Assembly: GCF_902459805.1 (NCBI RefSeq)
Contig: NZ_CABPST010000019.1
Span: 1-44,727, forward strand
Source: Pandoraea bronchicola
Lineage (GTDB): Bacteria; Pseudomonadota; Gammaproteobacteria; Burkholderiales; Burkholderiaceae
DNA length: 44,727 bases
Direction: 5' to 3'
This document shows positions 24,469 to 32,100 of this stretch, piece by piece. The translations under genes and the position numbers were made by a program. Below the pieces are notes generated by a model. The model made no database searches, was not told the DNA's origin, and saw only the letters and a list, made by a program, of their open reading frames with translations. Positions within the stretch are counted from its first letter, which is position 1. The number at the start of each line of letters is the position of its first letter.

Positions 24469-25623
24469 ATGACTGAGACGCCGACGTCGCACACGGCCGG
24501 TGCGCACGACGAGGCAAGGCTTGAGCGCCTTCTGGGGTATCTCGCGAGCGATCCGGGCAACGACGCGCTACGTGCCGACGCCTTCGATACGGCGCTCGGC
24601 GCGGGCGACCGTGCGCAGGCGCAAGCCTTGTTCGACGGAGCACTTCCGGAGCAGCAACTTGCGCCGATGTGGCGTTTCCGGCTTGGCAACCTCGCGCTCG
24701 CGGCACACGACTGGGCACGTGCGAAGACCTTGTTCGACGACTTGCGTGCGGAGTTTGGTGACAACCCGGGGCTGGCGCATAACCTTGCCTACATTGCATT
24801 TCAGTCCGGCGACTTCGCACGTGTCGACGCGCTGCTCTCGCCATGGATCGATCTTGTCGACGTCGACGACACCACGCGCGCGCTATGGTTGCGCGCGGCG
24901 CATCACGCATCGATGTTCCGCGACGCGCTGGCGCGCGCGCGCCAGTGGCAAGCAAGCAACCTGCTGGGGCCGCAGGCGGCGGGTGTTGCATCGCTGATGG
25001 CGGTCGACGCTGCCGCCTTTGCCGACGTTGCGCCGTGGGCGCAATTCGCGCTCCAGCACCTGCCCGAGCAACACGAGGCGCTGGTCGCGCTGGGGTCGAT
25101 GGCGCTGGGCAACCAGCAATCGGATCAGGCGAAGCAGTGCTTCACCGCTGCGCTTCGGACGCATCCGGAGGACGGTCGCGCATGGTCGGGAATGGGCTTC
25201 GCACTCCTTGCGCTGCTCGACAGCGAAGGGGCGCGCTCGGCATTTGCCCGTGCCGTCAAGCACATGCCGTCGCACATCGGCACTTGGCACGGAAAGGGCT
25301 GGGCGGCGTTGACGACGAACGACGTCGCGCAGGCGCGTGCTGACTTCGAGCACGCGCTGTCGCTCGATCGCAATTTCGCCGATTCGCATGGTGCGATGGC
25401 GGTCGTCAACTATTTCGAGCGTCGGGAAGATGAGGCCCGCGCCGCGGTCGCCCGAGCGTTCGGGCTTGATCGAGGTTGCCTGACCGCGAAGTTCGCGCAG
25501 GCGATGCTCGACGGAGAACTGAGCGATGTCGAGGCAGTGAAGCGTATGTCGGGCATGGTACTGGCGCGTCAGGCCAGAGTGTTGCGAGGCGAGTCAGACG
25601 CTTTGGGTACGACCGAGCAATAA
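24469..25623 (+). CDS. TPR-repeat protein next to fliA
   Basis: A 384-residue protein made of tetratricopeptide-type helix pairs, with many matches to the A/G/A spacing, for example LALAAHDWARAKTLFDDLRA, LAYIAFQSGDFARVDALLSP and a regular series from ~180 to ~330 with ARADFEHALSLDRNFADSH. No signal peptide or membrane segment is seen, so it should be cytoplasmic. It lies 34 bases after fliA on the same strand and is probably co-transcribed. It may be a chaperone or assembly factor of the apparatus; TPR chaperones are common in type III systems, but nothing in the sequence proves this. A GGAGAAA precedes the ATG at 24469. Its last 30 bases overlap the end of a convergent gene. Confidence 0.82.
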   Translation: MTETPTSHTAGAHDEARLERLLGYLASDPGNDALRADAFDTALGAGDRAQAQALFDGALPEQQLAPMWRFRLGNLALAAHDWARAKTLFDDLRAEFGDNPGLAHNLAYIAFQSGDFARVDALLSPWIDLVDVDDTTRALWLRAAHHASMFRDALARARQWQASNLLGPQAAGVASLMAVDAAAFADVAPWAQFALQHLPEQHEALVALGSMALGNQQSDQAKQCFTAALRTHPEDGRAWSGMGFALLALLDSEGARSAFARAVKHMPSHIGTWHGKGWAALTTNDVAQARADFEHALSLDRNFADSHGAMAVVNYFERREDEARAAVARAFGLDRGCLTAKFAQAMLDGELSDVEAVKRMSGMVLARQARVLRGESDALGTTEQ

Positions 25624-25995
25624 CGCGCCTGCCTGACCGACGAGCGGGCCCAGCTTCGGGTCCGCTTCCATCTGCTGGTGGACGTCTTCGATCAGTTGGT
25701 AGAAGCCGGGATCGTTGGCAAGGTGTTCGCCCAGCTCGGCGAGCACGACCGACTCCAGGAAGATATGAAATGCGCGCCGCTCGGGGTTGGGCGTCTCGTT
25801 GTCGATTTCCTGAATGCGGCGAGCAACGACCGAAGCCAGGTCCTCCGGGGCGCTTTGCGTAGCGTCGTGCTGGACTTCGCTGCGTTCATGACGCCCCGCT
25901 GGCGACTTCTTGCGCAGCGAGCCAACCTGTGTGCGAATCAGCCCGGCGATCTGCTGGGCGAGTTGAGCGGAAACGTTGTTGACCGGGGTTGTCAT
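25594..25995 (-). CDS. Unrecognised helical protein, 133 residues
   Basis: I do not recognise the family. The N-terminus has VNNVSAQLAQQIAGLIRTQ (amphipathic helix), then a hydrophilic linker rich in Gln/Ser/His, then a compact helical C-terminal part with LASVVARRIQEID, AFHIFLESVVLAELGEHL and FYQLIEDVHQQMEADPKL. There is no cysteine, signal peptide or membrane segment. It is convergent with the TPR gene, overlapping it by 30 bases, and lies 43 bases after the stop of another TPR gene on its own strand, so those two probably form a small operon. Its place beside the cluster suggests an accessory or regulatory role, unproven. Confidence 0.65.
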   Translation of the reverse strand: MTTPVNNVSAQLAQQIAGLIRTQVGSLRKKSPAGRHERSEVQHDATQSAPEDLASVVARRIQEIDNETPNPERRAFHIFLESVVLAELGEHLANDPGFYQLIEDVHQQMEADPKLGPLVGQAGALLLGRTQSV

Positions 25996-26038
25996 GGATA
26001 GGTGTCGGTGCCGTCATGCGTGCGACGCTGATGCAACG

Positions 26039-26644
26039 TCAGTGCAACGGCTGGTCAGGTGAGCGGTAAGCGCCGAGCAGGAAGTGCTCGTCGGTCTGCG
26101 CCTCGGAATCGGTTTCGTTGCCGGCACGTGTGGCGTCCTCGACAGGCATCAGCGGCCGTAATCCCTCGACGATCTTCCCCATATCCGCGTTCAACGGCGG
26201 ATTCCCCGTATTGGCAGTCATGCCGTCTTCAAGTCGGCCGATGGCACCCGGAATGTCTCCGTCGGCAACGGCCAGCAATCCCTCGACGAACAGGCGTAGC
26301 GGCGCACCCTCGGGGAGCGACAGCAGCGGTCGCCAGATGGATGCAGCAGTCTCCATCGTCTGCTGACCATATTGCATCAGCCCCCATTGAAAGCGGGCGA
26401 CGTCAAGCGCGGGATCCCGGATCAGGGCTTCGCGGAAGGCGTCGTTGGCGGCGTCGAATTGACCGGATTGCGCCCAGGTCGCGGCCGCGAGATGGAAGGG
26501 GCGGGGATCGGCCGGGGCAAGCTCCGCGGCCTTTGCAAAGCAGTCGAGCGCAACCGCAGCGTTTCCTCGTTCGTTTGCGGTCATCCCTGCGGAAAGGAGA
26601 GCTTCGAAGGAAGTGGACTCGGTTAGCTCGAAAGCGTCGGACAT
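26039..26644 (-). CDS. Small TPR-repeat protein
   Basis: A 201-residue protein with TPR-like helix pairs: GMTANERGNAAVALDCFAKA, ELAPADPRPFHLAAATWAQS and GQFDAANDAFREALIRDPAL, then a longer helical part (LFVEGLLAVADGDIPGAIGR) and a polar acidic tail. The first repeat group is of the type seen in SycD/LcrH translocator chaperones, but also in many other TPR proteins. There is no signal peptide. It is the first gene of a likely two-gene minus-strand unit, with a hairpin at 26709-26744 separating it from the livK-like gene upstream. Together with the 384-residue TPR protein on the other strand it frames the end of the flagellar cluster. Confidence 0.75.
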   Translation of the reverse strand: MSDAFELTESTSFEALLSAGMTANERGNAAVALDCFAKAAELAPADPRPFHLAAATWAQSGQFDAANDAFREALIRDPALDVARFQWGLMQYGQQTMETAASIWRPLLSLPEGAPLRLFVEGLLAVADGDIPGAIGRLEDGMTANTGNPPLNADMGKIVEGLRPLMPVEDATRAGNETDSEAQTDEHFLLGAYRSPDQPLH

Positions 26645-26708
26645 GGGGAACTCGCTAGGGATGTGGCTGAAAGCGTAGCCAGGAATCTGTCAAATCGTCA
26701 CGACACGA

Positions 26709-26744
26709 CTGTGGCGAATGTATCACACGAGACATTTGCCACAG
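26709..26744 (-). terminator. Strong hairpin between livK-like and TPR genes
   Basis: CTGTGGCGAATGT and ACATTTGCCACAG pair over 13 bases with one mismatch around a 10-base loop. It lies 30 bases after the stop of the minus-strand livK-like gene. There is no run of U after it on either strand, so it is either a weak terminator, a transcript 3' end stabiliser, or an operator for the downstream TPR gene. Confidence 0.45.
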
Positions 26745-26774
26745 CGGCCGACACGGCGCTTCCCGTAGCGGGCA

Positions 26775-27905
26775 TCAATCGCGAACGATCGTAATGGGCG
26801 TCTTCACGCTGTCTTGATAACGAGTGATGGTCGCTACCGGGGAGCGAAGGTCTCCGTGCTCATCGAAGCTGATCTGGCCAGAGACACCGGCAAAGGAGAT
26901 TCGATGCAGCGCGTCGACAATGCGCGCAGCGTCCACGGACTGGGCGTCAAGTACGGCACGATAGATGGCCATCGTCGTGTCGTATGCATACGGCGCATAG
27001 AGTTTCACCGGCTCGCCGAAGCGGGATTGGAACCGTTTCGCGAATGTCACTCCCCCTGGCATGGCGTTCAGCGACAAGCCTGCATCGGCGCACACGACGT
27101 TATCGATGAAGGACGAACCGGCCAATTGCGGAAGCGTTCCGGTACAAATGCCGTCGCCACCGGCGAACGGCGTGTCGATCGACAACTGCTTGAGCTGTTT
27201 GAGCACCATGCCCGCTTGTGCATCCATGCCACCAAAGAAAACGGCGTCCGGCTGTGATCGTTTGATTCGAGTGAGTTGCGGTTTGAAGTCGACCGCCTTG
27301 TCATTCGTGTATTCGCGAGACACGATGGTCGCCCCCGAGTTACGAACGCTATCGGCGAAGACGTCCGCGATTCCCTGCCCGTACGCCGACCGATCGTCAA
27401 GCACCGCGATGCGGCGAGCCTTCAACGTGGTGGTCGTGTACGTTGCGATGGCCTTGCCCAGGAAGTTGTCGTTCGGCACCATGCGGAACGCCGTGCGATA
27501 GCCTAGCCGCGTGAATTCGGGATTGGTCGCCGACGGCGTGATTTCGGCGATGCCTGCTGCCGCGTATAAGCGGGCAGTGGCAATGGACGCGCTGGAGCTT
27601 TCGTGGCCAATCACTGCAATCACGCCATTGTCGATGAAGCGTTGTGCAACGGTCGTAGCCAGCCGCGGGTCGGCGGCGTCGTCCTGAGCATCGAGCCGGA
27701 ACTCGATGGTTTCACCTCGAATCTTCGGATGCTGTGCGTTGATTTCCTCTAGTGCGAGGCGGATACCCTGTTCGATTTCCTTCCCGAGATGCGCCTGACT
27801 GCCGGTGAGTGACCCGGCGAAGCCGATGGTGACGACCTTGGCAGCGTGCGCCGGGATGCTGGCGAGAAGGATGAGCGCGGAGGCGGCGAGTGTTTTCTGG
27901 AGCAT
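26775..27905 (-). CDS. Branched-chain amino acid ABC transporter substrate-binding protein (LivK type)
   Basis: A 376-residue periplasmic binding protein. The signal peptide ends IPAHAAK. The mature start VVTIGFAGSLTGSQAHLGKE and EQGIRLALEEINAQ match the LivJ/LivK family (TGxxAxxGxxxxxGxxLAxxxxN). The pattern of a two-lobed Peripla_BP_6 fold continues with ARLYAAAGIAEITPSATNPE and RIAVLDDRSAYGQGIAD. Such proteins bind Leu/Ile/Val or related compounds and feed an ABC permease, but no permease or ATPase gene lies nearby, so it is an orphan here. It is probably unrelated in function to its neighbours. There is no good ribosome site before the ATG. Confidence 0.92.
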   Translation of the reverse strand: MLQKTLAASALILLASIPAHAAKVVTIGFAGSLTGSQAHLGKEIEQGIRLALEEINAQHPKIRGETIEFRLDAQDDAADPRLATTVAQRFIDNGVIAVIGHESSSASIATARLYAAAGIAEITPSATNPEFTRLGYRTAFRMVPNDNFLGKAIATYTTTTLKARRIAVLDDRSAYGQGIADVFADSVRNSGATIVSREYTNDKAVDFKPQLTRIKRSQPDAVFFGGMDAQAGMVLKQLKQLSIDTPFAGGDGICTGTLPQLAGSSFIDNVVCADAGLSLNAMPGGVTFAKRFQSRFGEPVKLYAPYAYDTTMAIYRAVLDAQSVDAARIVDALHRISFAGVSGQISFDEHGDLRSPVATITRYQDSVKTPITIVRD

Positions 27906-28019
27906 GAGGAGGCACTGAGAGGTAGTCGATGACGGCTGGCCGCAAATTCTAAGTGGCTTTTTCCGCGCTCGCAGTGCTGATGTTGCGCTGCAAACACGAA
28001 TTCGGACTCACGCAAAAAA

Positions 28020-28061
28020 ATATCCATCAACCCCTAAACCAGACTGAAAACCCATGGATAT
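28020..28061. repeat. Inverted repeat upstream of the Hint gene
   Basis: ATATCCAT (28020-28027) and ATGGATAT (28054-28061) are perfect inverted copies 26 bases apart. The right arm coincides with the -10 part of a sigma-28-like promoter, so it could be a repressor site or a leader hairpin. The whole 235-base gap 27906-28140 between the divergent livK-like and Hint genes contains no gene. Confidence 0.4.
28035..28061 (+). promoter_or_regulatory. Candidate sigma-28 promoter for the Hint gene
   Basis: TAAACCAG at 28035-28042, an 11-base spacer, then ATGGATAT at 28054-28061. The published FliA consensus is TAAAGTTT-N11-GCCGATAA. The core TAAA and GATA bases and the spacing agree, while 8 of 16 positions differ. 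Transcription would start near 28069, about 70 bases before the Hint ATG. Because fliA lies 4 kb upstream this is worth testing, but a match of this size also arises by chance. Confidence 0.3.
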
Positions 28062-28140
28062 ATGGATTGCAGGAGCATCGAATCGCTGCGTCAGGGTCGT
28101 CGGCGCCGGTTCCCGCGTGTATCAAATCATGGAGAAATGA

Positions 28141-28896
28141 ATGAAGACGCAAAATGGGGTAGTGGCGCAGCAAGCGCAGCAGGGCAACCACGACGAAGTC
28201 AGCATGGTTCAATACCGCAAGCCGGTAGATGGCGACGGTGGCTGGGGAATCCATAAGGCTCCGTTGCGCCGCAATGTCGCTGGCACGGTCATTGTCAACC
28301 TGGGTTGCAGCGGCGGCGGCGGCGTGTGCTGCGTGATGGCCGGTACCCAGGTTCTTCTGGCCGATGGCACCACCAAGGCCGTAGAGAGCTTCGTGGGTGG
28401 CGAGAGGGTGCGCACGCTGATGGGCGAGGCGACGGTCAAGGAACTCGAAATCACGAGCCTCGGCGCCAACCGCCGGATCATTGAGCTGGATGCCGGTGAC
28501 GGCGATCCGCTGTACGTTAGCGATGAACACTCGCTGTGGTCGCGCAGCGGCGACGGCGTGCAATGGTGGGGAACGTATAACTTTCACCAATATTGGTACG
28601 AAACCCAAGTCGGTACCGGTTCGGTGCTGGAGAATCCCCCGACCATGATGCGTTGGGACATTCCGAACGAACACGCGCACGTCGACGGCTGGAAGCGCAT
28701 TCGCCCGACGTTCTGCTACCTGGCGCCGGAAACCCCGCTGTATCACCTTGCCGTGGATCAGGGCGGCAGCTACATCGCCAATGGTTTCGTGGTGATCTCC
28801 CATTGCACTGACGAGCTCGTCGAGGGCGCGAACTGGGAAGGTATCGAACTGCCGGAGCAGCAATTGCCCGAGTTCAAGCTCCCTGTGGGTGTTTAA
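28141..28896 (+). CDS. Hint (hedgehog/intein) domain protein with a Cys/Gly-rich N-terminal segment
   Basis: A 251-residue protein. Residues 1-63 are hydrophilic and end in VNLGCSGGGGVC. A Hint domain starts at Cys64: CVMAGTQVLLADGTTKAVES is the block-A pattern. SDEH at 127-130 matches the block-B Thr-x-x-His (Ser here). YHLAVDQGGSYIANGFVVIS then HC at 221-222 is the block F/G end. The usual terminal Asn before the last Cys is missing (His221-Cys222 instead of Asn-Cys), so full splicing is doubtful, but N-terminal thioester cleavage at Cys64 is chemically possible. That would release the 63-residue peptide. A 29-residue acidic tail follows. There is no signal peptide. GGAGA sits 5 bases before the ATG. 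The gene is single, with a terminator after it. Confidence 0.8.
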   Translation: MKTQNGVVAQQAQQGNHDEVSMVQYRKPVDGDGGWGIHKAPLRRNVAGTVIVNLGCSGGGGVCCVMAGTQVLLADGTTKAVESFVGGERVRTLMGEATVKELEITSLGANRRIIELDAGDGDPLYVSDEHSLWSRSGDGVQWWGTYNFHQYWYETQVGTGSVLENPPTMMRWDIPNEHAHVDGWKRIRPTFCYLAPETPLYHLAVDQGGSYIANGFVVISHCTDELVEGANWEGIELPEQQLPEFKLPVGV

Positions 28897-28959
28897 GGCG
28901 CTGGCTGACGAATCGCCGCTTCGCGAGAAATCGGTAGGTAGTCAATAAGCGACAAATCG

Positions 28960-29000
28960 AAAAAGGCAGGCGGCCCGTATCCCGGGTCGTCTGCCTTTTT
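28960..29000 (+). terminator. Rho-independent terminator after the Hint gene
   Basis: AAAAAGGCAGGCGGCCCG pairs with CGGGTCGTCTGCCTTTTT around a short loop (18-base stem with two G-U pairs) and ends in a T run. It lies 63 bases after the Hint stop and separates this gene from the giant YD-repeat gene. The A run on the left makes it potentially bidirectional. Confidence 0.85.
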
Positions 29001-29039
29001 GCGTATGTCGATTTCGAATCGATCATTGCTTCGATGTGA

Positions 29040-29068
29040 TTGAGCGCACCATTGGGGAGATTTTTATT
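29040..29068 (+). promoter_or_regulatory. Candidate sigma-70 promoter of the giant YD-repeat gene
   Basis: TTGAGC (29040-29045), a 17-base spacer, then TTTATT (29063-29068); each box has four of six consensus bases. It lies just after the terminator and would leave a leader of about 115 bases. Confidence 0.4.
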
Positions 29069-29099
29069 ACGAAGAACACCTAAACATTTCAGAAAATTG

Positions 29100-29119
29100 C
29101 CTGATAACTTGCTATCAGG
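29100..29119 (+). promoter_or_regulatory. Leader hairpin before the giant YD-repeat gene
   Basis: CCTGATA and TATCAGG form a perfect 7-base inverted repeat around ACTTGC. It may be an operator or an RNA stem in the leader. No riboswitch class is recognised. Confidence 0.35.
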
Positions 29120-29189
29120 GCAAGTCGCGCGCCAATCGCATCCGGCGTGTGTCGCCCGTCCAACAAATATCGATAACAGGCGACGGACT

Positions 29190-32100
29190 ATGGTAGCGAT
29201 TGTCAGCGGCAACAATCTGGGATTGGCGCTCAGCTCGCTCGTAACGCTCGGCAAGTGGGGAAACTACGGGGCGGCTGCATCGGGGCAAAGCGGGGAGAAG
29301 GCTTACGTCAACGTTTCCAACGGCAATCTGGTCCTGAGCGACCTTGACGACCGTCTGGCTGGCGTCGGTCTGAACGTCGCGACCCTTCGCACCTATAACA
29401 GTCAGGGCACAGTGGCTGGCGGATGGCGTGTCGGTCCGGCGCAGCAGCTCTCGCTGACCGGCAGCTTGCTGATGTATGGCAGCAGCGTCACCCGAACCGG
29501 TGCAGACGGCTCGCGCTCGACGTACATGTACGACTCGACGCAGCGGCTTTACATCAGCACGGACGGCGACGGTGCTTACAACACGATTACGTACGACTAC
29601 GTCAACGGTCAGTTTGTATGGACCGACGGCACGACCGGCTTGAAGGAGCGTTATGACGGCACTGGCAACGGTAATCTGCTGAGCACCTCCGACCCGTCGG
29701 GTAACCAGGTCTCGTATTTCTATAACGCCGACAACTCCATCGCGAGCGTGGTTTCGTCGAGTGGCGAAACGACCTACTTCGATTACACGAACGGCGATCT
29801 GACCGGCATTCGCTCTGTTACGACGGCAGCCAACGGTACCCGCAATACGACTGCGGTGCGTTATCAGTACGATGCAAGCCACCGGCTCATGACGGTAATC
29901 GTCGATCTGTCGCCGGACGACAACGACATTACCGATGGCAACGTCTATCGCACCGACTACACCTACGACGGCGACAGCACACGTGTTGCGAGCGTCAAGC
30001 AAAGCGACGGCACTTCGCTCACGCTGACCTACGTTCAGATCGGCAGCGATTTTCGCGTGGCGAGCGTGACGGACGGTCTTGGCAACAAGACGCAGTACGG
30101 CTACGACACCGCCAATCGCAAGACAACCGTGATCGACCCGATGGGGCAGGCGAGTGTCTTTGCGTACGACGCGCAGAGCCAATTGTTGTCCGTCACCGGA
30201 CCGGCGGTGGGCGGTGTCACGGCTGTGCGCCGCTTCGAGTACGACAATGCGGGCGATGTCGTCCGTGTGACCGACGAGAACGGCAACGCGATCAAGTTTG
30301 ACTATGACGCCTACGGCAACATCTGGCGTCAGACGGACGCGCTGGGCAACGTCATCACCCGGACGTACGACGCCAACAACAAACTGCTGACCGAGACGAC
30401 GGCGCTGGGCTTCGATCCGGCGACGGGCTGGGCGACGTTCACGGCAACGGTGCGCTACGTCTACGACAGCACGGGCAAAAACCAGCAGCGCTTCGTCATC
30501 AGCCCGGAAGGGCGCGTGACCGAGTATGTCTACAACGCGCTGGGACAACGTGTCGGCGCGATTCAGTACCTCGGCGCGACATATCCGGTCGCCAGTCTCG
30601 CGACGGACCACGCGCCAAGCGAAGCCGAGATGGTGCAGTGGGCCGCCGGGCAGAACAAGCCGGCGATCCTGCGCACGGATATGACGTACGACATGCGTGG
30701 GCAACTGGCCACGCGAACGACTTTCCAGCGCACCGATGCGAATGGCGCGGGGATTGCGGACGGTTCGCAGTCGGTCGATACGTTCGTCTACGACCAGCAC
30801 GGACAACTGCTCAAGACCGTCAACGCCAATAGCGGCGCGACGCTCTATGTGTTCGACGGACTCGGACGTCTGGTGGCGACCACGGACGCCGCCGGGAACA
30901 CTATCACAACGCGCTACGACGACGCCAACCAGCGCACCATCGTAACGGCGGCGAACGGCGTTGCGACCCTCTCGACGTACGACCGTGCCGGTCATGTGAC
31001 GAGCGTGACGCAGACGGCCGCGAGCGGCACGGTGCTGGGCCAGACGACTTACGCTTACGACGCTGACGGACGCCTGCTGATGACGCAGGATGCCACCGGT
31101 CAGCGCCACTGGTACACATACGACGCGTTGGGCCGAAAGTCCGCAGATATCGATGCGAACGGCAGCGTAACGGAGTACCGGTACGACGCGGCGGGTAATC
31201 TGGTCCGCACACTCGGTTATGCGACGGCGGTCAATGTCTCGGTGCTGTCCGATGCGTCGGGCAAGCCGACCGGGGCGTCGCTCGACAGCCTGCGTCCTGC
31301 AGTTACGGCGTCCGATACGTCGAGCTGGCGCGTCTACGACGCCGATGGCCGTCTGGTGAAGACGATCAGCGCGACGGGCGCAGTCATGGAGATGCGGTAC
31401 GACGGCGCGTCGCGCCTCGTCGCCACCGTTCAGTATGCGAAGCGCGTCGATGTGACGACGCTGGGCGACAATCCGGTGGCGTCCGCCGTAGCGCCCGCCG
31501 CGTCGTCGGACGATCGCCTGACGCGCAACTTCTACACGAACGACGGCAAGCTCGAAGCGACGATCGACGCCGACGGCTACATGACGCAGTACACGTACGA
31601 TGCGGCAGGGCGTCAGCGCGAACGCATTCGTTTCAGTACGGTGACAAACCCGTCGATCCGGGCGACTGGCACGATTTACCAACTGATCCCAGCGTCGAAG
31701 CCTGCCGACCTGTACTCGGCCACGGTGTACGACGCATCGGGCCGCATCGTCGGTGAGATCTCGGGTGGCTACCTGACCGAACGCGTGTATGACGCGCGGG
31801 GCAACGTCACGAAGGTGATCCGCTACGCCAATCCGGTCACGGTGTGGATGGAATTCGGGACGACGATCGACCAGTTGCGCCCGACGGCCAGTGCGAACGA
31901 TCAGGTGATCACGACCACTTACGACACGCTCGACCGGATCGTCTCGCAGATCGACCCGGAAGGCACGGTCACGACTAACAAGTATGACGCGTTGGGCAAC
32001 CTGATCGAGCGCACGCGCGCCGTAGGCACGCCTGATGCTTCGACATCGCTTGCCCGCTATGACGTGCTGGGCCGTCTTGTGGCGGCGCTTTCCGCGGAAG

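Noticed and set aside
29150-29176. A sigma-28 promoter ending ATCGATAA before the giant gene
   Set aside because: The -10 part looks fair, but no TAAA is found at the required distance; the sigma-70-like pair at 29040 fits better.
29040-29189. A longer N-terminus for the giant protein from the TTG at 29040
   Set aside because: The added 50 residues are basic and uncharacteristic, cover the presumed promoter and leader hairpin, and the ATG at 29190 starts a sensible domain.
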